Shown: piece after piece, positions 5,916 through 15,344 of the stretch | Numbering within the stretch: the first letter of the stretch is position 1 | Layout: each line of letters opens with the position of its first letter | NCBI GenBank assembly: GCA_947561585.1 | Contig: CANNZV010002354.1 | Location: forward strand, 38,019 to 102,018 | Direction: 5' to 3' | Length of the DNA: 64,000 nt | From: Caprella mutica | Taxonomy: Eukaryota > Arthropoda > Malacostraca > Amphipoda > Caprellidae | Notes under the pieces: model-generated | Databases searched by the model: none | Told to the model about the DNA's origin: nothing | The model's input: only the letters and a program-made list of their open reading frames with translations | Program-made: the position numbers and the translations under genes

Positions 5916-8225
5916 TTAATTCAAATCAAAAGCAAGAACTTTTGACGTAGTATGGGGTTCTGCAACCTTAAGAAGAAGCGTACGGTTGTCCGTTATAGCG
6001 ATTGCCTGACTTCGCTCCTCATGAGTCCATACAATTTGCTTTTTTTCAAGATCAAAAGCATGAGTTTCCATCCCTACACTAAAGAAAATATAGTTTTTGG
6101 TAACCACCAAATTGCCATTAAAATGATTTCGCAGATCTGTTGGACTCCATCCCCATAAGAAATCGCCGGTTTGTTCATCAAGCGCCACCAACCCAGAGCC
6201 ATAGGGATATTTCGTTGCGTAGACTCTATTATTAGCGACAGCAAGACTCCTCAAATAGTCTCCGGTCGGCCCCCATTGAAGCTCCCCACTTTGTTTGTTG
6301 AAACTATTAACTGGTGACTCGGGATCTGGTGAGTTATCAATACTAATGATGATATTGTTGTTCTGGCCTTGAATTATCTGGCTATAGGTACAATAGGGAA
6401 CACATGTATGGGACATAATCCTACTGGTTGATCCGAGTGTTTTGTCTGTCAGTGATAATCCTGACTCATCTGCTGTAATAATATTTTCGCCATCAATTAC
6501 TGGATTAGGTATTGATCGAGCAGAGCTATAGCCTTCAACTAAAGCTGTATCCCATAGTTTTCTACCATCAACGGCGGAAAAAGAATGAAGTGTTTGATAA
6601 TTACCCCCCATAAGAAATACAGAACTTTCGTCCGCTGAGAATGAGCCACCACCCAATTCCGAAATTATCTCTTCAGACTGAAATTTAAGAGTTCCAGTCT
6701 GCCTGTCAATCCCAAAAAGCCGTTCATGGGGATAACGACTGGATGTGAAAAATACTGTGTTGTTGTTTAATCCTGGGGCGGAAAAGCCACTTGTAGACAA
6801 ATTATTCGGCACTAGTTCCCAAAGTTGATTTCCTGACTCTTCATCCAGGGCAATCAATGCCGGATCACTGTTATCTTGTGTAACGTACACAATGCCCGCT
6901 CCGGCCACTGGGTCATTAACACCCTCAATTTCCCGTTCCCACTTGATTGGAAAGGTTACCGAGTTAATCCATATAGGAACATAGCCATTGTGGGAAGTGT
7001 TACCCTGAATAGTCCGCCACTCAGGTACTTTATTTACGGTCAATAAAATGGGTAATACACTATAACTGTTTGAATACACCACACTACAGTTCTCATCCTG
7101 ACAAGCCCGTAAAGTTATGGTTGAATCATATTCGCCAACTTGGAGTGAATCCTTGGTATGGGTTGCCACTTTGAATTGCGACCCAGTAGTATCAACCATT
7201 GGGGAATCGGTATGCTCACTCTCATTTATTATCTGTAAATAAGGGGCTTCCTGAAATGCTGCATCCCAATGACCGGTAAACGCCAGGGGTTGTTTATCGC
7301 CAACACTAATCGCAAATCGATAGGGCTGACTTTCAAACTGCAGAAGTAGTGGTAAATTACTAATAGTTGAACCATTACTCTGTATTCCTTTAATTATAAA
7401 GTTGCTAGCTGCCGTTGTGTTTTGCGGATGTGACAAGATATTTCCGACAAGAATTAGTACATCATTACCTGGGCCTGCAAATATGCTCTGACCATCCATA
7501 TTTAAATCACTGTCAAAGTAACCTTTGGTGATAAAATTAGCGTTGTAATCATTATTACCTTGAGCAGTCAGAACAGTTTTTATAATTTCACTAAGGTCAT
7601 TTCCTGGCCCGCTAACAATAATGCGCTCATCAGAATTGACATAGCCAGCTTGTAAACCCATCAAAGTATCCGTTAATACAACCCGATCATCTTCCTGATT
7701 TGTCCGGGTCGCCGGGTTCGTGAAATCAACGATTATTAGCCCATCATTTGTAAACGTTATTGGCTCGGCAGTCATCGTTCCCAGATGGTTACGATGATGT
7801 AAAGCAACATAATACCGGCTTTTTTTAAGCCCGGAAAATACGATAGAATCAGTGAGTAACCGTGTTTCTAAAATATTACCGCTACGGGTAAGTAAAACGG
7901 CCTCACGAGCTGCAATTGCGGATGGCTCATCGGGATCCCTCAACTCAACCAACACCCAGTCAACAATCGCATCACCACCACTAATTTCGGCTAACGAAGG
8001 TTCAAAATTTTCAGTTCCCTGATAAGCAAATTTACCATCATTAAACGGCTGAGTATCAGGAATTAAACCTTTTTGGCGTAAAGTATCATGCATTAAGTGT
8101 GGTGAATTATGAGAAAAAGCCCCCTGTAGGAGTCCTCTTATTTTTATTTCATAGCTAGCATCATCCACTTCAGCCTGTACCGAATTAACAAATATCAGTA
8201 TCAGAAAACAACCCCACCAGCGCAT
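5916..8225 (-). CDS. Secreted PQQ-type beta-propeller protein
   Basis: A 769-residue protein with a signal peptide (WWGCFLILIFVNSVQA). The N-terminal part (residues about 25-180) resembles a domain of bacterial surface proteins, with VDWVLVELRDPDEP and YYVALHHRNHLGTMT segments. A middle Ig/cadherin-like region follows (residues about 330-400). The C-terminal half holds PQQ-like propeller blades, with repeated patterns such as LIALDEESGNQLWE, LFGIDRQTGTLKF, SAVDGRKLWD, VALDEQTGDFLWG and AFDLEKKQIVWT. It has no enzyme motif and is probably a binding or surface protein. It is single and AT-richer than its neighbours, and may be cargo from another genome. Confidence 0.75.
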   Translation of the reverse strand: MRWWGCFLILIFVNSVQAEVDDASYEIKIRGLLQGAFSHNSPHLMHDTLRQKGLIPDTQPFNDGKFAYQGTENFEPSLAEISGGDAIVDWVLVELRDPDEPSAIAAREAVLLTRSGNILETRLLTDSIVFSGLKKSRYYVALHHRNHLGTMTAEPITFTNDGLIIVDFTNPATRTNQEDDRVVLTDTLMGLQAGYVNSDERIIVSGPGNDLSEIIKTVLTAQGNNDYNANFITKGYFDSDLNMDGQSIFAGPGNDVLILVGNILSHPQNTTAASNFIIKGIQSNGSTISNLPLLLQFESQPYRFAISVGDKQPLAFTGHWDAAFQEAPYLQIINESEHTDSPMVDTTGSQFKVATHTKDSLQVGEYDSTITLRACQDENCSVVYSNSYSVLPILLTVNKVPEWRTIQGNTSHNGYVPIWINSVTFPIKWEREIEGVNDPVAGAGIVYVTQDNSDPALIALDEESGNQLWELVPNNLSTSGFSAPGLNNNTVFFTSSRYPHERLFGIDRQTGTLKFQSEEIISELGGGSFSADESSVFLMGGNYQTLHSFSAVDGRKLWDTALVEGYSSARSIPNPVIDGENIITADESGLSLTDKTLGSTSRIMSHTCVPYCTYSQIIQGQNNNIIISIDNSPDPESPVNSFNKQSGELQWGPTGDYLRSLAVANNRVYATKYPYGSGLVALDEQTGDFLWGWSPTDLRNHFNGNLVVTKNYIFFSVGMETHAFDLEKKQIVWTHEERSQAIAITDNRTLLLKVAEPHTTSKVLAFDLN

Positions 8226-8337
8226 AACTTACCCTTATTTTTATGGATGAGTCAGCATTATAAAAAATAAAATATTGCTCCATATATTTTTCCGATTTCT
8301 GGCCGGAAATTACAAGCTATTGCGGTTTTGCTCCCCC

Positions 8338-9639
8338 TTACCGAACCACCGCCAGCTCCCGCCACTGCGTCGTATAATTCGGTGACTTCCTGCCCTGTTT
8401 CATCTGCCAATTCCCGCCAAACCCTTCCGAAGCGTAACGCACCGCACCCTTGCCCATTTTACGGTTGATATTGTCCAGCGCTGCCATCAACTGATTGCCC
8501 TCCGCTTTGGCCAGCACCGGCGCAAACAGATCCGCCTGGCGCTGCTGGCCTGAGCTTAGTTCACTCAGCATAATGCCTGCTTTCATATAGCGATAACCCG
8601 GCTGATAAATATGTTCCAACAATAACAGCGCCTGTTGAATCAATTCTCCCGTATTATCTGATGCAATAGCCAGCCGGGTAGCATGACTGTTTTTATAATA
8701 AGGATCACGTACCGGGTCTTTACTGTGCGGGTTGCTATGAATAAATACACTGATCTTCCCGGCCAACAATTTCTGTGTCCGTAATTTCTCAGCAGCACGA
8801 CTAACAAAATGACTCACCGCCTGCTTCAGGTCGTCAATCGCCTCCAAACGTTCCCCAAACGAACGGGAACTGATAATTTGTTGCCTGTCCGGCTGGGCAT
8901 CTTCCAGTTCAATACAGGGAATACCCTGTAATTCCTGTGCAGTACGGGCCAGTACCACATTGAATTGTTTCTTCAGCTGGCTAACATCCGTATCCCTTAG
9001 CTGTCGGGCAGTATGGATACCCAGTTGGTGTAAACGCTCTGCCCAGCGACGACCAATCCCCCAAACATCCTGCACGGGCACATTATCGAGTATCGCAGTT
9101 AAATCATCTTCAACATTCAGATTAAGCACGCCCTGACAGGTCGGGTTTTTCTTGGCAAGATGGTTGGCGACCTTGGCCAGTGTTTTAGTACTACCCATAC
9201 CAATGGACACCGGAATACCTGTCCATTGAGTGACGGTTTGTCGGATCGTCTGGCCATAACGCTGTAGGTTCTGGTGTTCAAAGCCGCTCAGATCCAGAAA
9301 GGCCTCATCGATAGAATACACTTCAACATTCGGAGTAAAGGTTTTCAGGGTCTCCATCACCCGCCGGGATAGGTCACCGTACAGGCTATAGTTACTGGAA
9401 AACACTGTAACCTGGTATTTATTGATTTCATTCTGCACCTTGAACAACGGTACGCCCATACCAATACCCAGTGCTTTGGCCTCATTACTCCGGGCTACAA
9501 TGCAGCCATCGTTATTTGATAATACGACAATGGGGCGATGACGCAGGGTCGGCTGAAACAAGCGCTCGCATGAAGCATAAAAGTTATTGCAATCCACCAG
9601 AGCAATGGTGCGTTGTAATTCAGACCGGGTGGATGACAT
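8338..9639 (-). CDS. umuC: DNA polymerase V catalytic subunit UmuC (Y-family)
   Basis: A Y-family translesion polymerase of 433 residues, close to the family's usual ~420. Near the N-terminus it has [16 protein letters not shown] with the first metal-binding Asp, then [19 protein letters not shown]; the central [10 protein letters not shown] carries the catalytic Asp-Glu pair, and a helix-hairpin-helix/little-finger region follows ([13 protein letters not shown]). The ATG at 9639 is chosen: the frame is open further upstream, but that would run deep into umuD. The 20-bp overlap with umuD means translational coupling. Plasmid umuDC homologues raise SOS mutagenesis and UV tolerance. Confidence 0.93.
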   Translation of the reverse strand: MSSTRSELQRTIALVDCNNFYASCERLFQPTLRHRPIVVLSNNDGCIVARSNEAKALGIGMGVPLFKVQNEINKYQVTVFSSNYSLYGDLSRRVMETLKTFTPNVEVYSIDEAFLDLSGFEHQNLQRYGQTIRQTVTQWTGIPVSIGMGSTKTLAKVANHLAKKNPTCQGVLNLNVEDDLTAILDNVPVQDVWGIGRRWAERLHQLGIHTARQLRDTDVSQLKKQFNVVLARTAQELQGIPCIELEDAQPDRQQIISSRSFGERLEAIDDLKQAVSHFVSRAAEKLRTQKLLAGKISVFIHSNPHSKDPVRDPYYKNSHATRLAIASDNTGELIQQALLLLEHIYQPGYRYMKAGIMLSELSSGQQRQADLFAPVLAKAEGNQLMAALDNINRKMGKGAVRYASEGFGGNWQMKQGRKSPNYTTQWRELAVVR

Positions 9640-10195
9640 TAGTAACCACTCCCCAGATGACAAAATCGGTTTCAGCGGTAATGGGAATAGCCGGATAATC
9701 CGGGTTTTCCGGTAACAGGCTGATTGCACTGCCCTCCCCCATACTCAGGCGTTTCACCGTCAGTTCACCATTCACCGCAGCAATCACTACTTTGTCATGT
9801 TTAGCCTCCAGCGAACGATCAACCACCAGCATATCGCCATCATGGATTCCGGCACCCAGCATGGAATCGCCTTCAACCCGCAGGAAAAAGGTCGCGGCAG
9901 GATGCTGGATCAGGTATTGATTCAGATCTAACGGGGTTTCAATGTAATCATCTGCCGGTGAGGCAAAACCAGCAGATACCCGGCTGGCAAATAAGGGTAA
10001 AGGCAGGGTGGCAGCTTTCTCTACGGGAAAATGGATCGTGGGTTGTTGCGTGGTATCGCGGGCCATTTTAGTTTGTTGCAGATAGCGTTTGACTTCATAC
10101 AAACGGCTTTCCGGCACGCGAATGACTTTAGTCGGCTCGCCTTTCTTGCGACCTGCGCCAGGTCGTGCTCCCCCGTGTGTATTGGACTTGTCCAT
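9620..10195 (-). CDS. umuD: UmuD-like S24 family autoprotease (Pol V subunit)
   Basis: A 191-residue protein. The N-terminal [13 protein letters not shown] basic extension is typical of plasmid UmuD relatives. The self-cleavage site is VSAGF (Ala75-Gly76), the nucleophile Ser111 lies in EGDSML, and the general-base Lys148 lies in ELTVKRL. After RecA-stimulated cleavage it would form UmuD'2 with UmuC. It overlaps umuC by 20 bp. No classical CTGT-N8-ACAG LexA box was found in the 120 bp upstream, so control may differ from the E. coli chromosomal operon. Confidence 0.93.
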   Translation of the reverse strand: MDKSNTHGGARPGAGRKKGEPTKVIRVPESRLYEVKRYLQQTKMARDTTQQPTIHFPVEKAATLPLPLFASRVSAGFASPADDYIETPLDLNQYLIQHPAATFFLRVEGDSMLGAGIHDGDMLVVDRSLEAKHDKVVIAAVNGELTVKRLSMGEGSAISLLPENPDYPAIPITAETDFVIWGVVTNVIHPV

Positions 10196-10312
10196 ATTTT
10201 TTGTTCATCTTGATAAGTGTAACTCTTTTCAAAATGAGCATATGCTGAGAGGGTGGTTTCGGCAAGGGGTTGCGGATAATTGGTACTGATCAGAGAAATA
10301 TACCAATCACTC

Positions 10313-10804
10313 TCATTCACGACAAAATGCTTTGGCAGAAGCAGGCACCTGATGCTTTAACTGGATGGGTTTTATACCCCTAGACGATAAAAATGCCTCA
10401 AAACCTTGTTTGTCCAATGGCCCAGTTAACGTATGTAAATCCGTGTTAATGGCCCAATAATCAACACAGGGCATCTCCTGTTGAAGACAGTGTTCGCAAA
10501 GCTCTTTGGAAAAATGAGCATCCCTGTTTGCTCTTAACACCAACAAGTATTTTCCTTGAACGGTGTAATCCACCAAGGTAGAAGAAATAACCTGTTTATT
10601 ACATACTTCAACATAATTCCCTGCTACTGTCTTCTGGGCGCAATCTATCCTTTGGTGCAGCTCGGCACTCCAGAAATTTTCTGATTCAGAAATATGGTAA
10701 CCACCGGGTAGATCAGATCGATACACCGCCATCCCAGCTAAAAACATGGTCACCAAGCAAAGGATAATAATCCACGGAATCCAAACAGTTCTTTTACTGA
10801 ACAT
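10313..10804 (-). CDS. Membrane-anchored protein of unknown function
   Basis: A 163-residue protein with one N-terminal transmembrane helix (WIPWIIILCLVTMFLAGMAV, residues 8-27) and a presumably periplasmic remainder containing several cysteines, including a CEHCLQQEMPC cluster at about residues 101-111. No family recognised. It begins 11 bp inside the end of the upstream gene at 10794-11426, so the two are co-transcribed and probably functionally linked. The layout resembles an effector with its membrane partner or immunity protein, but that is only a contextual guess. Confidence 0.55.
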   Translation of the reverse strand: MFSKRTVWIPWIIILCLVTMFLAGMAVYRSDLPGGYHISESENFWSAELHQRIDCAQKTVAGNYVEVCNKQVISSTLVDYTVQGKYLLVLRANRDAHFSKELCEHCLQQEMPCVDYWAINTDLHTLTGPLDKQGFEAFLSSRGIKPIQLKHQVPASAKAFCRE

Positions 10805-11426
10805 TAGGTGTTCCGCGACAATTGATCCAATAAGGTGTCCCTACAGGGCCAGGCTCTGCAGCCAGGGTTTTAAGATTCCGCATTAGATGGGTTGACCAGG
10901 GTTTCATCTCGAAATTGTACTGTTCGGGTAATATTTTCAATGAACCATCACCATTATTTATTTTGACAGAACCATGTACCAGAAAATCATTGTTAAACGC
11001 ACTACCCCCTCCGACTTCACCCCAGGCACTTTGTCCTCCCAGCTCCTTGTCATCATACCAACCACTACCTTGTGAAACGTCTACGGTTAGCATTGAAGCG
11101 TCGACCTCCACCCGTAAATTTGGATCAGTATTGTTCTGATAAAGCCAGTCAGCTTCCCCTTTGCTTTTGAAATAACCCCGGTCAGAAATCTCCCTGGCCA
11201 GCAAATTCATTCGCTGCTGTATCTGTTCAGGGTCTGGCAATCCCCCAGGGCCCTCAGCACCTAGCCTTCCTAATTCATGGTTTGCGAGAAACTTAACATC
11301 TTGTGGTATTACTGGTGAAAAACGACTCTGGAAATGGATACTGCCTCCGGAATCTTTCGGGGATATCGAAATTTCCCCATTCTGTAGCGGATGCAACTCT
11401 GAGTTAATATTAGCAACTGAGGTCAT
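10794..11426 (-). CDS. Unknown protein, possibly secreted effector-like
   Basis: A 210-residue soluble protein without a signal peptide or membrane segment. The glycine- and asparagine-rich C-terminus (VHGSVKINNGDGSLKILPEQ, then GTPYWINCRG) vaguely recalls the ends of polymorphic toxin or Rhs-type C-terminal domains, but no family can be named with confidence. It is followed, with an 11-bp overlap, by a single-pass membrane protein gene. The function is not assigned; the pairing with a membrane protein is the main clue. Confidence 0.5.
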   Translation of the reverse strand: MTSVANINSELHPLQNGEISISPKDSGGSIHFQSRFSPVIPQDVKFLANHELGRLGAEGPGGLPDPEQIQQRMNLLAREISDRGYFKSKGEADWLYQNNTDPNLRVEVDASMLTVDVSQGSGWYDDKELGGQSAWGEVGGGSAFNNDFLVHGSVKINNGDGSLKILPEQYNFEMKPWSTHLMRNLKTLAAEPGPVGTPYWINCRGTPNVQ

Positions 11427-11577
11427 ACTAAATCCTTTGATCCCTAAATGTAACTTCGAGTATAGGTAACGTTCCAGTTTGATGCTAACCGCCTACTAGC
11501 TACTCGATCAAGGTATCGAAAGAGCTGACGAGAGGGAGAGACTCCCTGGCAGACTTCTCAATAGTTTATATTGCGCA

Positions 11578-12222
11578 TCAATCTGCAAAAAACACTGAAG
11601 AAACCCGCGCCGCTTTCTCCAGCGTTTGGGGTGGCTGGACAGACGTACTGAACAATGGAGCAGGTACAGGCCCCTGCCCTTCACTACGCAACACAGCCGG
11701 AACCACCCTACCCCCATTGGTAACCAGAGTACTTGATGAAGTAGGGGTTTTAGCAAAGGCAAAATCAGGCTGGCCAACCAATCTGCCATACTCCCGCAAC
11801 ACCTTGCGTACATAATTCCGGGTCTCCCGGTACGGCGGTATCCCACCGTACTTATCCACCTTCTGCTCCCCGGCATTATAAGCCGCCAGTACCAATGGCC
11901 AGTTTTGATAACGCCGGTACAACCACAGCAAATATTGTGTACCACCCCGGATATTCTGTTTGGGGTCAAAGGCATTCTTCACCCCGAATCGTTGGGCAGT
12001 AGCAGGCATTAATTGCATCAGACCCTGGGCACCTTTGGGTGAGACTACTTTCTCACGGTAGGCTGATTCCACCTTTATCACTGCTGTGATCATGGCTTCA
12101 GGCACACCACTGTTAACGCTTTCCTGATAGATCAGCGGTTGATAGTCGGCAGCTTTCCCAGCTTGTAGGCTGCCACAACTCAACAACAGCCATAAGCCAA
12201 TCCAGCGCCGTAACAACATCAT
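11578..12222 (-). CDS. Lytic transglycosylase, VirB1-like
   Basis: A 214-residue protein with a signal peptide (LWLLLSCGSLQA). It has an SLT/goose-lysozyme-like catalytic domain: catalytic Glu52 in AVIKVESAYREKVVSPKGAQ, then GLMQLMPATA and VLAAYNAGE. The last ~60 residues are low-complexity. It cuts peptidoglycan locally to let the conjugation channel through. It sits 2 bp after the DUF2274 gene at the end of the trb operon, the usual place for a VirB1-type enzyme. Another frame at 11508-11975 is a shadow. Confidence 0.9.
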   Translation of the reverse strand: MMLLRRWIGLWLLLSCGSLQAGKAADYQPLIYQESVNSGVPEAMITAVIKVESAYREKVVSPKGAQGLMQLMPATAQRFGVKNAFDPKQNIRGGTQYLLWLYRRYQNWPLVLAAYNAGEQKVDKYGGIPPYRETRNYVRKVLREYGRLVGQPDFAFAKTPTSSSTLVTNGGRVVPAVLRSEGQGPVPAPLFSTSVQPPQTLEKAARVSSVFFAD

Positions 12223-12224
12223 GG

Positions 12225-12569
12225 CTAGCGTTGGCCCTGAGCTGGTTGGGTGTGATGATGGGAACCATTATTCTGCCCCTGCAGAGCCGGATGTTGCTGG
12301 TGACTGGTTTGTGAGGTTTGCTGTGCTGTCTGCGTGGATTGCATCTCCTGTTGCTTTTGCTTCTGTTTTTTCAGCCAGCTGCGGAAGGCTCTGTCTTTCT
12401 TTAGCGAATCTTCCAGCAATTGTTCAACCACAGCATCCAGGGTCAGCCAATCGTAATCTTCCTGCGCGGCTTTTAGGTACATTTCCAGCTCGCCCATCAC
12501 ATGCTCATTGATATCGGCTTTCAGTTTTTTCTTTTCCGGTATCGGGGTAAAGTTTTGACTCACGGACAT
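12225..12569 (-). CDS. DUF2274 protein of the trb operon
   Basis: A 114-residue protein. Residues about 13-65 match the short DUF2274 pattern that follows trbI in P-type transfer operons: a basic start (PEKKKLKADI), a helix ELEMYLKAAQEDYD and an LLEDSLKKDRAFRSWLKKQ end. The rest is glutamine- and histidine-rich low complexity. The role is unknown and it may be ribbon-helix-helix-like. Position (trbI-DUF2274-VirB1) supports membership of the transfer operon. Confidence 0.75.
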   Translation of the reverse strand: MSVSQNFTPIPEKKKLKADINEHVMGELEMYLKAAQEDYDWLTLDAVVEQLLEDSLKKDRAFRSWLKKQKQKQQEMQSTQTAQQTSQTSHQQHPALQGQNNGSHHHTQPAQGQR

Positions 12570-12612
12570 ACTCAGCTACTCCTTCGTTTATGATGAATTA
12601 ATTGATGTCGTC

Positions 12613-14076
12613 TTATTGATATTGCGCGGGAAACAAGCTGGCTTCCCAGGGGTTGCTTTGATTCGGTGCAATCGGCTTCAGCGTCAGGTCACGGTTCACC
12701 AGGATGTTGATACTAAAACCGGGTCGGATCTGGATGGTGGGCTGGATATTGAGGTTGTTACGGGTCAGGCGTTGCCCGGCACGGTTAATTTCCATGCCAA
12801 CGTTTTCATAGAAACGCCCGGCATAGTCATTACGTTGCCCCTGATAACCTGCGGTTCCGGCCAGCAATGAAGACAGAATGACACCGGTAGTTAAGCGGCC
12901 CCAGTGATGATTCACCTGATCCTGATACCCGGACTGGCCCAGGCTATCGACACCGGGCATATTGCCGAGCTGGATGGATGAACCATCCGGCAGGATTAAA
13001 CGGTTCCACACCACACCCGCGCGTTTCTGGCCATAACCGACATGATTATCGTACTGACCCAATACCCGTGTGCCTTGCGGGATCAGCAGGTAACGGCCAC
13101 TCACCGTATCAAAGACCTGTTCCCGTACCTGCGCAATGATCTGTCCGGGTAAATCAGCATTGATGCCGGTGAGCAATACCGCCGGAATCAGTGTGCCTGC
13201 TTTGACCTGATAGGGGCTGCCGGGTACCTGTAATTGGGCAGTTGTTTGTAAGTGATTAGCCGATGTGGTGGATGTAGCAGGTGTACCAAAAGCCGGAAAA
13301 GCACCGGTTTGGCCATAGGCGCCCTGCCCTTGTCTGCTGGCAGCCAATAGTTGTTGATAGTGGGGTAACTGCTGTTGTTGCAAAACTGGATTCGGGTAAC
13401 CATTTTGTACATTCTGTGATGCCGGTACGGGTTGCGGTGCAAACTGACGATTACCAACGGCACCAAGAGGATTTGTCCCTGATTGTGGTTGGGTAGGCAC
13501 ATCAAAGAATAAGCCAGCAGTCAGTGCCTTTTCGGCCATTTGCCGCGCCAGTGCTTCACGACGTAGTTTAGCCAGCTCTTCCGGTGACGGTTGCTTAGGT
13601 TGTGGTGGCGGTTTAAAGGCAGGTTTTGGTAACGGTGTAGCGGGTGTCGGTAACGGCAAAGCCGGTTTGAGTTGCAAGCCACCCAGATCGCCTTGTAAGG
13701 GTGGCCCCAGTTTTGGTGTTTCGGGTTCTGATTTCGCAAAATCGCGGTCACTGAGCTTCAGTACATCGGGCATGGCGCGTTTAATCGCATCCGGATCAAT
13801 CAGCGCATGTTGGGTTTGCTGTTTGTCAGGGCTGGCCGGACGCAGCGCCAGATAAATCGTACTGGCCAACAACACACCCACTGCACCCAATAACAGCATG
13901 ATCGGTGCCTTCTTCAGACGCCGGTTACCCGGACGCTCCAGCTCAAACGTGCTATCCTGTGGCGCTTGTTTATGGCTGGAGGGAGACTGGCTACTGTCAG
14001 ATGGATCAGGCTGATGCATCGCTGAATCCACCTTGCTGTGTGGATCATCCTGTTGCTGCCATTGCGTTTCCTGCAT
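12613..14076 (-). CDS. trbI: Conjugal transfer protein TrbI (VirB10-like)
   Basis: A 487-residue protein using the ATG at 14076, 4 bp after the trbG stop and with a GGGTTAAGGGC ribosome region; the frame extends 11 codons into trbG. Cytoplasmic tail, one transmembrane helix (IMLLLGAVGVLLASTIYLAL), a long proline-rich periplasmic linker, then the VirB10/TrbI beta-barrel domain (AGTLIPAVLLTGINADLPGQ, then YLLIPQGTRVLGQYD). It spans inner to outer membrane and gates the type IV secretion channel. Confidence 0.93.
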   Translation of the reverse strand: MQETQWQQQDDPHSKVDSAMHQPDPSDSSQSPSSHKQAPQDSTFELERPGNRRLKKAPIMLLLGAVGVLLASTIYLALRPASPDKQQTQHALIDPDAIKRAMPDVLKLSDRDFAKSEPETPKLGPPLQGDLGGLQLKPALPLPTPATPLPKPAFKPPPQPKQPSPEELAKLRREALARQMAEKALTAGLFFDVPTQPQSGTNPLGAVGNRQFAPQPVPASQNVQNGYPNPVLQQQQLPHYQQLLAASRQGQGAYGQTGAFPAFGTPATSTTSANHLQTTAQLQVPGSPYQVKAGTLIPAVLLTGINADLPGQIIAQVREQVFDTVSGRYLLIPQGTRVLGQYDNHVGYGQKRAGVVWNRLILPDGSSIQLGNMPGVDSLGQSGYQDQVNHHWGRLTTGVILSSLLAGTAGYQGQRNDYAGRFYENVGMEINRAGQRLTRNNLNIQPTIQIRPGFSINILVNRDLTLKPIAPNQSNPWEASLFPAQYQ

Positions 14077-14080
14077 GCCC

Positions 14081-15265
14081 TTAACCCCGACGCAGAATAC
14101 GCACGACACGGAGCCGTTGCTGGCCTACCCGCAATTCAGCCGCATTAAACAAACGATCTACCACGTAAAAGTCATTTTGTACCCGGTAGTTCACCAGCTG
14201 CAGCTCACCCTGTGGACTCAGGACAAATAAAGCAGGTGCTTCGGTGCGCTGCCGTGCCTGCGGAAAGCGGATAAAGGTTTTGCGGCCATCATCAAATACC
14301 TGTGTTGGTGTCCAGGCGGGTTTGCCAAAACGCGGTGCCTGGATGGCATAAGCAAAATTGAGGTTATTCACATCCACCGCTTTTACTGCCAGTCGTTGAT
14401 GCTCCTGTTGTTTGGCGATTTGCTGTTGCCGGGTTAACTGGCGGCGGCGGATCTCCGCTTCGCGTTTGGCTTTCGCAGCATTGTACTGTGCCAACTGGCG
14501 TTGATAATCGTCCTGTGGGTACTGCCAACGTACCGCAGCCATCCAGGTTTGTGGGTGACTGGATAAATTCAGCAGGTAGGTGCGTTTATTGGTGTTCACC
14601 ACCATTGAAGTTTTCAGGCCAGCTTGCACGGGTTTGACCAGAATATGTGGCGCGGCACCATTCTGGCCCTGATTCACACCGACGACCCAACGTACCGTGT
14701 CACCGGCTGCCGGTTTACCGGTAATCACTTCACCGCGTTGTAGCTGGATAGAAGTGAGCCTTAATGGCGCGGTGAATACTTCATACAAAGCACCGTCCTC
14801 AAAGGTATAACTCATCATCGCGTTCTGATAATCCGCCGGATTCGGGGTACGCTGGGCATTGCGATTGGCGGCTTGAATCGCGCTAAACGGATTACCTCCT
14901 GCCTGTACGGATGAACGCTTTGGTTTTGCTTTGGCGGGTGGTTTTGGCATCGGTGGTAAAGGCGGCAGATTCTCAGCAGGGTCTATTGAGGTAGCTTTAC
15001 GGGCCGGTGCGGTATTTCCCTGATAGTGGGCAATCACACGGGTGCGGCTGTCATTATAAGTGGGCAGGATATGCGGCACAGCTTTACGGGCCGGTGCCTG
15101 ATAAGACTGGCCACGGCTCAGGGTCGTTGTGTAGCCATAACGGGATTTGCTGTTTGACAATGAGGAGACGCAGCCACTCAGCGTCAGTACCAACATCAGT
15201 AATGCACTCAACACCAGCGGTGTGGGTAGGGTTTGGTTTAAAAACACAGTGGGGTTTGTTTTCAT
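14081..15265 (-). CDS. trbG: Conjugal transfer protein TrbG (VirB9-like)
   Basis: A 394-residue protein with a lipobox at the signal-peptide end (LVLTLSGC), a proline-rich linker, then a VirB9/TrbG domain from about residue 150 (YTFEDGALYEVFTAPLRLTS, ending with VQNDFYVVDRLFNAAELR). It is longer than typical TrbG (~300 residues) because of the linker. With TrbI it forms the outer-membrane core complex. The lipobox suggests that it may also cover the VirB7 lipoprotein role. It is preceded by trbF with a 79-bp gap. Confidence 0.9.
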   Translation of the reverse strand: MKTNPTVFLNQTLPTPLVLSALLMLVLTLSGCVSSLSNSKSRYGYTTTLSRGQSYQAPARKAVPHILPTYNDSRTRVIAHYQGNTAPARKATSIDPAENLPPLPPMPKPPAKAKPKRSSVQAGGNPFSAIQAANRNAQRTPNPADYQNAMMSYTFEDGALYEVFTAPLRLTSIQLQRGEVITGKPAAGDTVRWVVGVNQGQNGAAPHILVKPVQAGLKTSMVVNTNKRTYLLNLSSHPQTWMAAVRWQYPQDDYQRQLAQYNAAKAKREAEIRRRQLTRQQQIAKQQEHQRLAVKAVDVNNLNFAYAIQAPRFGKPAWTPTQVFDDGRKTFIRFPQARQRTEAPALFVLSPQGELQLVNYRVQNDFYVVDRLFNAAELRVGQQRLRVVRILRRG

Positions 15266-15344
15266 GTTGTTGTATCCGGTCTATCGTGAGGCGGTTTAGA
15301 AATTTCGGGTTAAATCGTTTGGGTCACCATCTTCCCTGCAACAC

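Noticed and set aside
10196..10312. LexA box upstream of umuD
   Set aside because: No CTGT-N8-ACAG pattern was found; SOS control is therefore not asserted.
10021..10320. 99-codon frame overlapping umuD
   Set aside because: Mostly antisense-independent overlap in another frame of umuD; UmuD itself is clearly the gene.
11508..11975. 155-codon frame overlapping the transglycosylase
   Set aside because: Shadow of the VirB1-like gene, whose catalytic motifs are intact.
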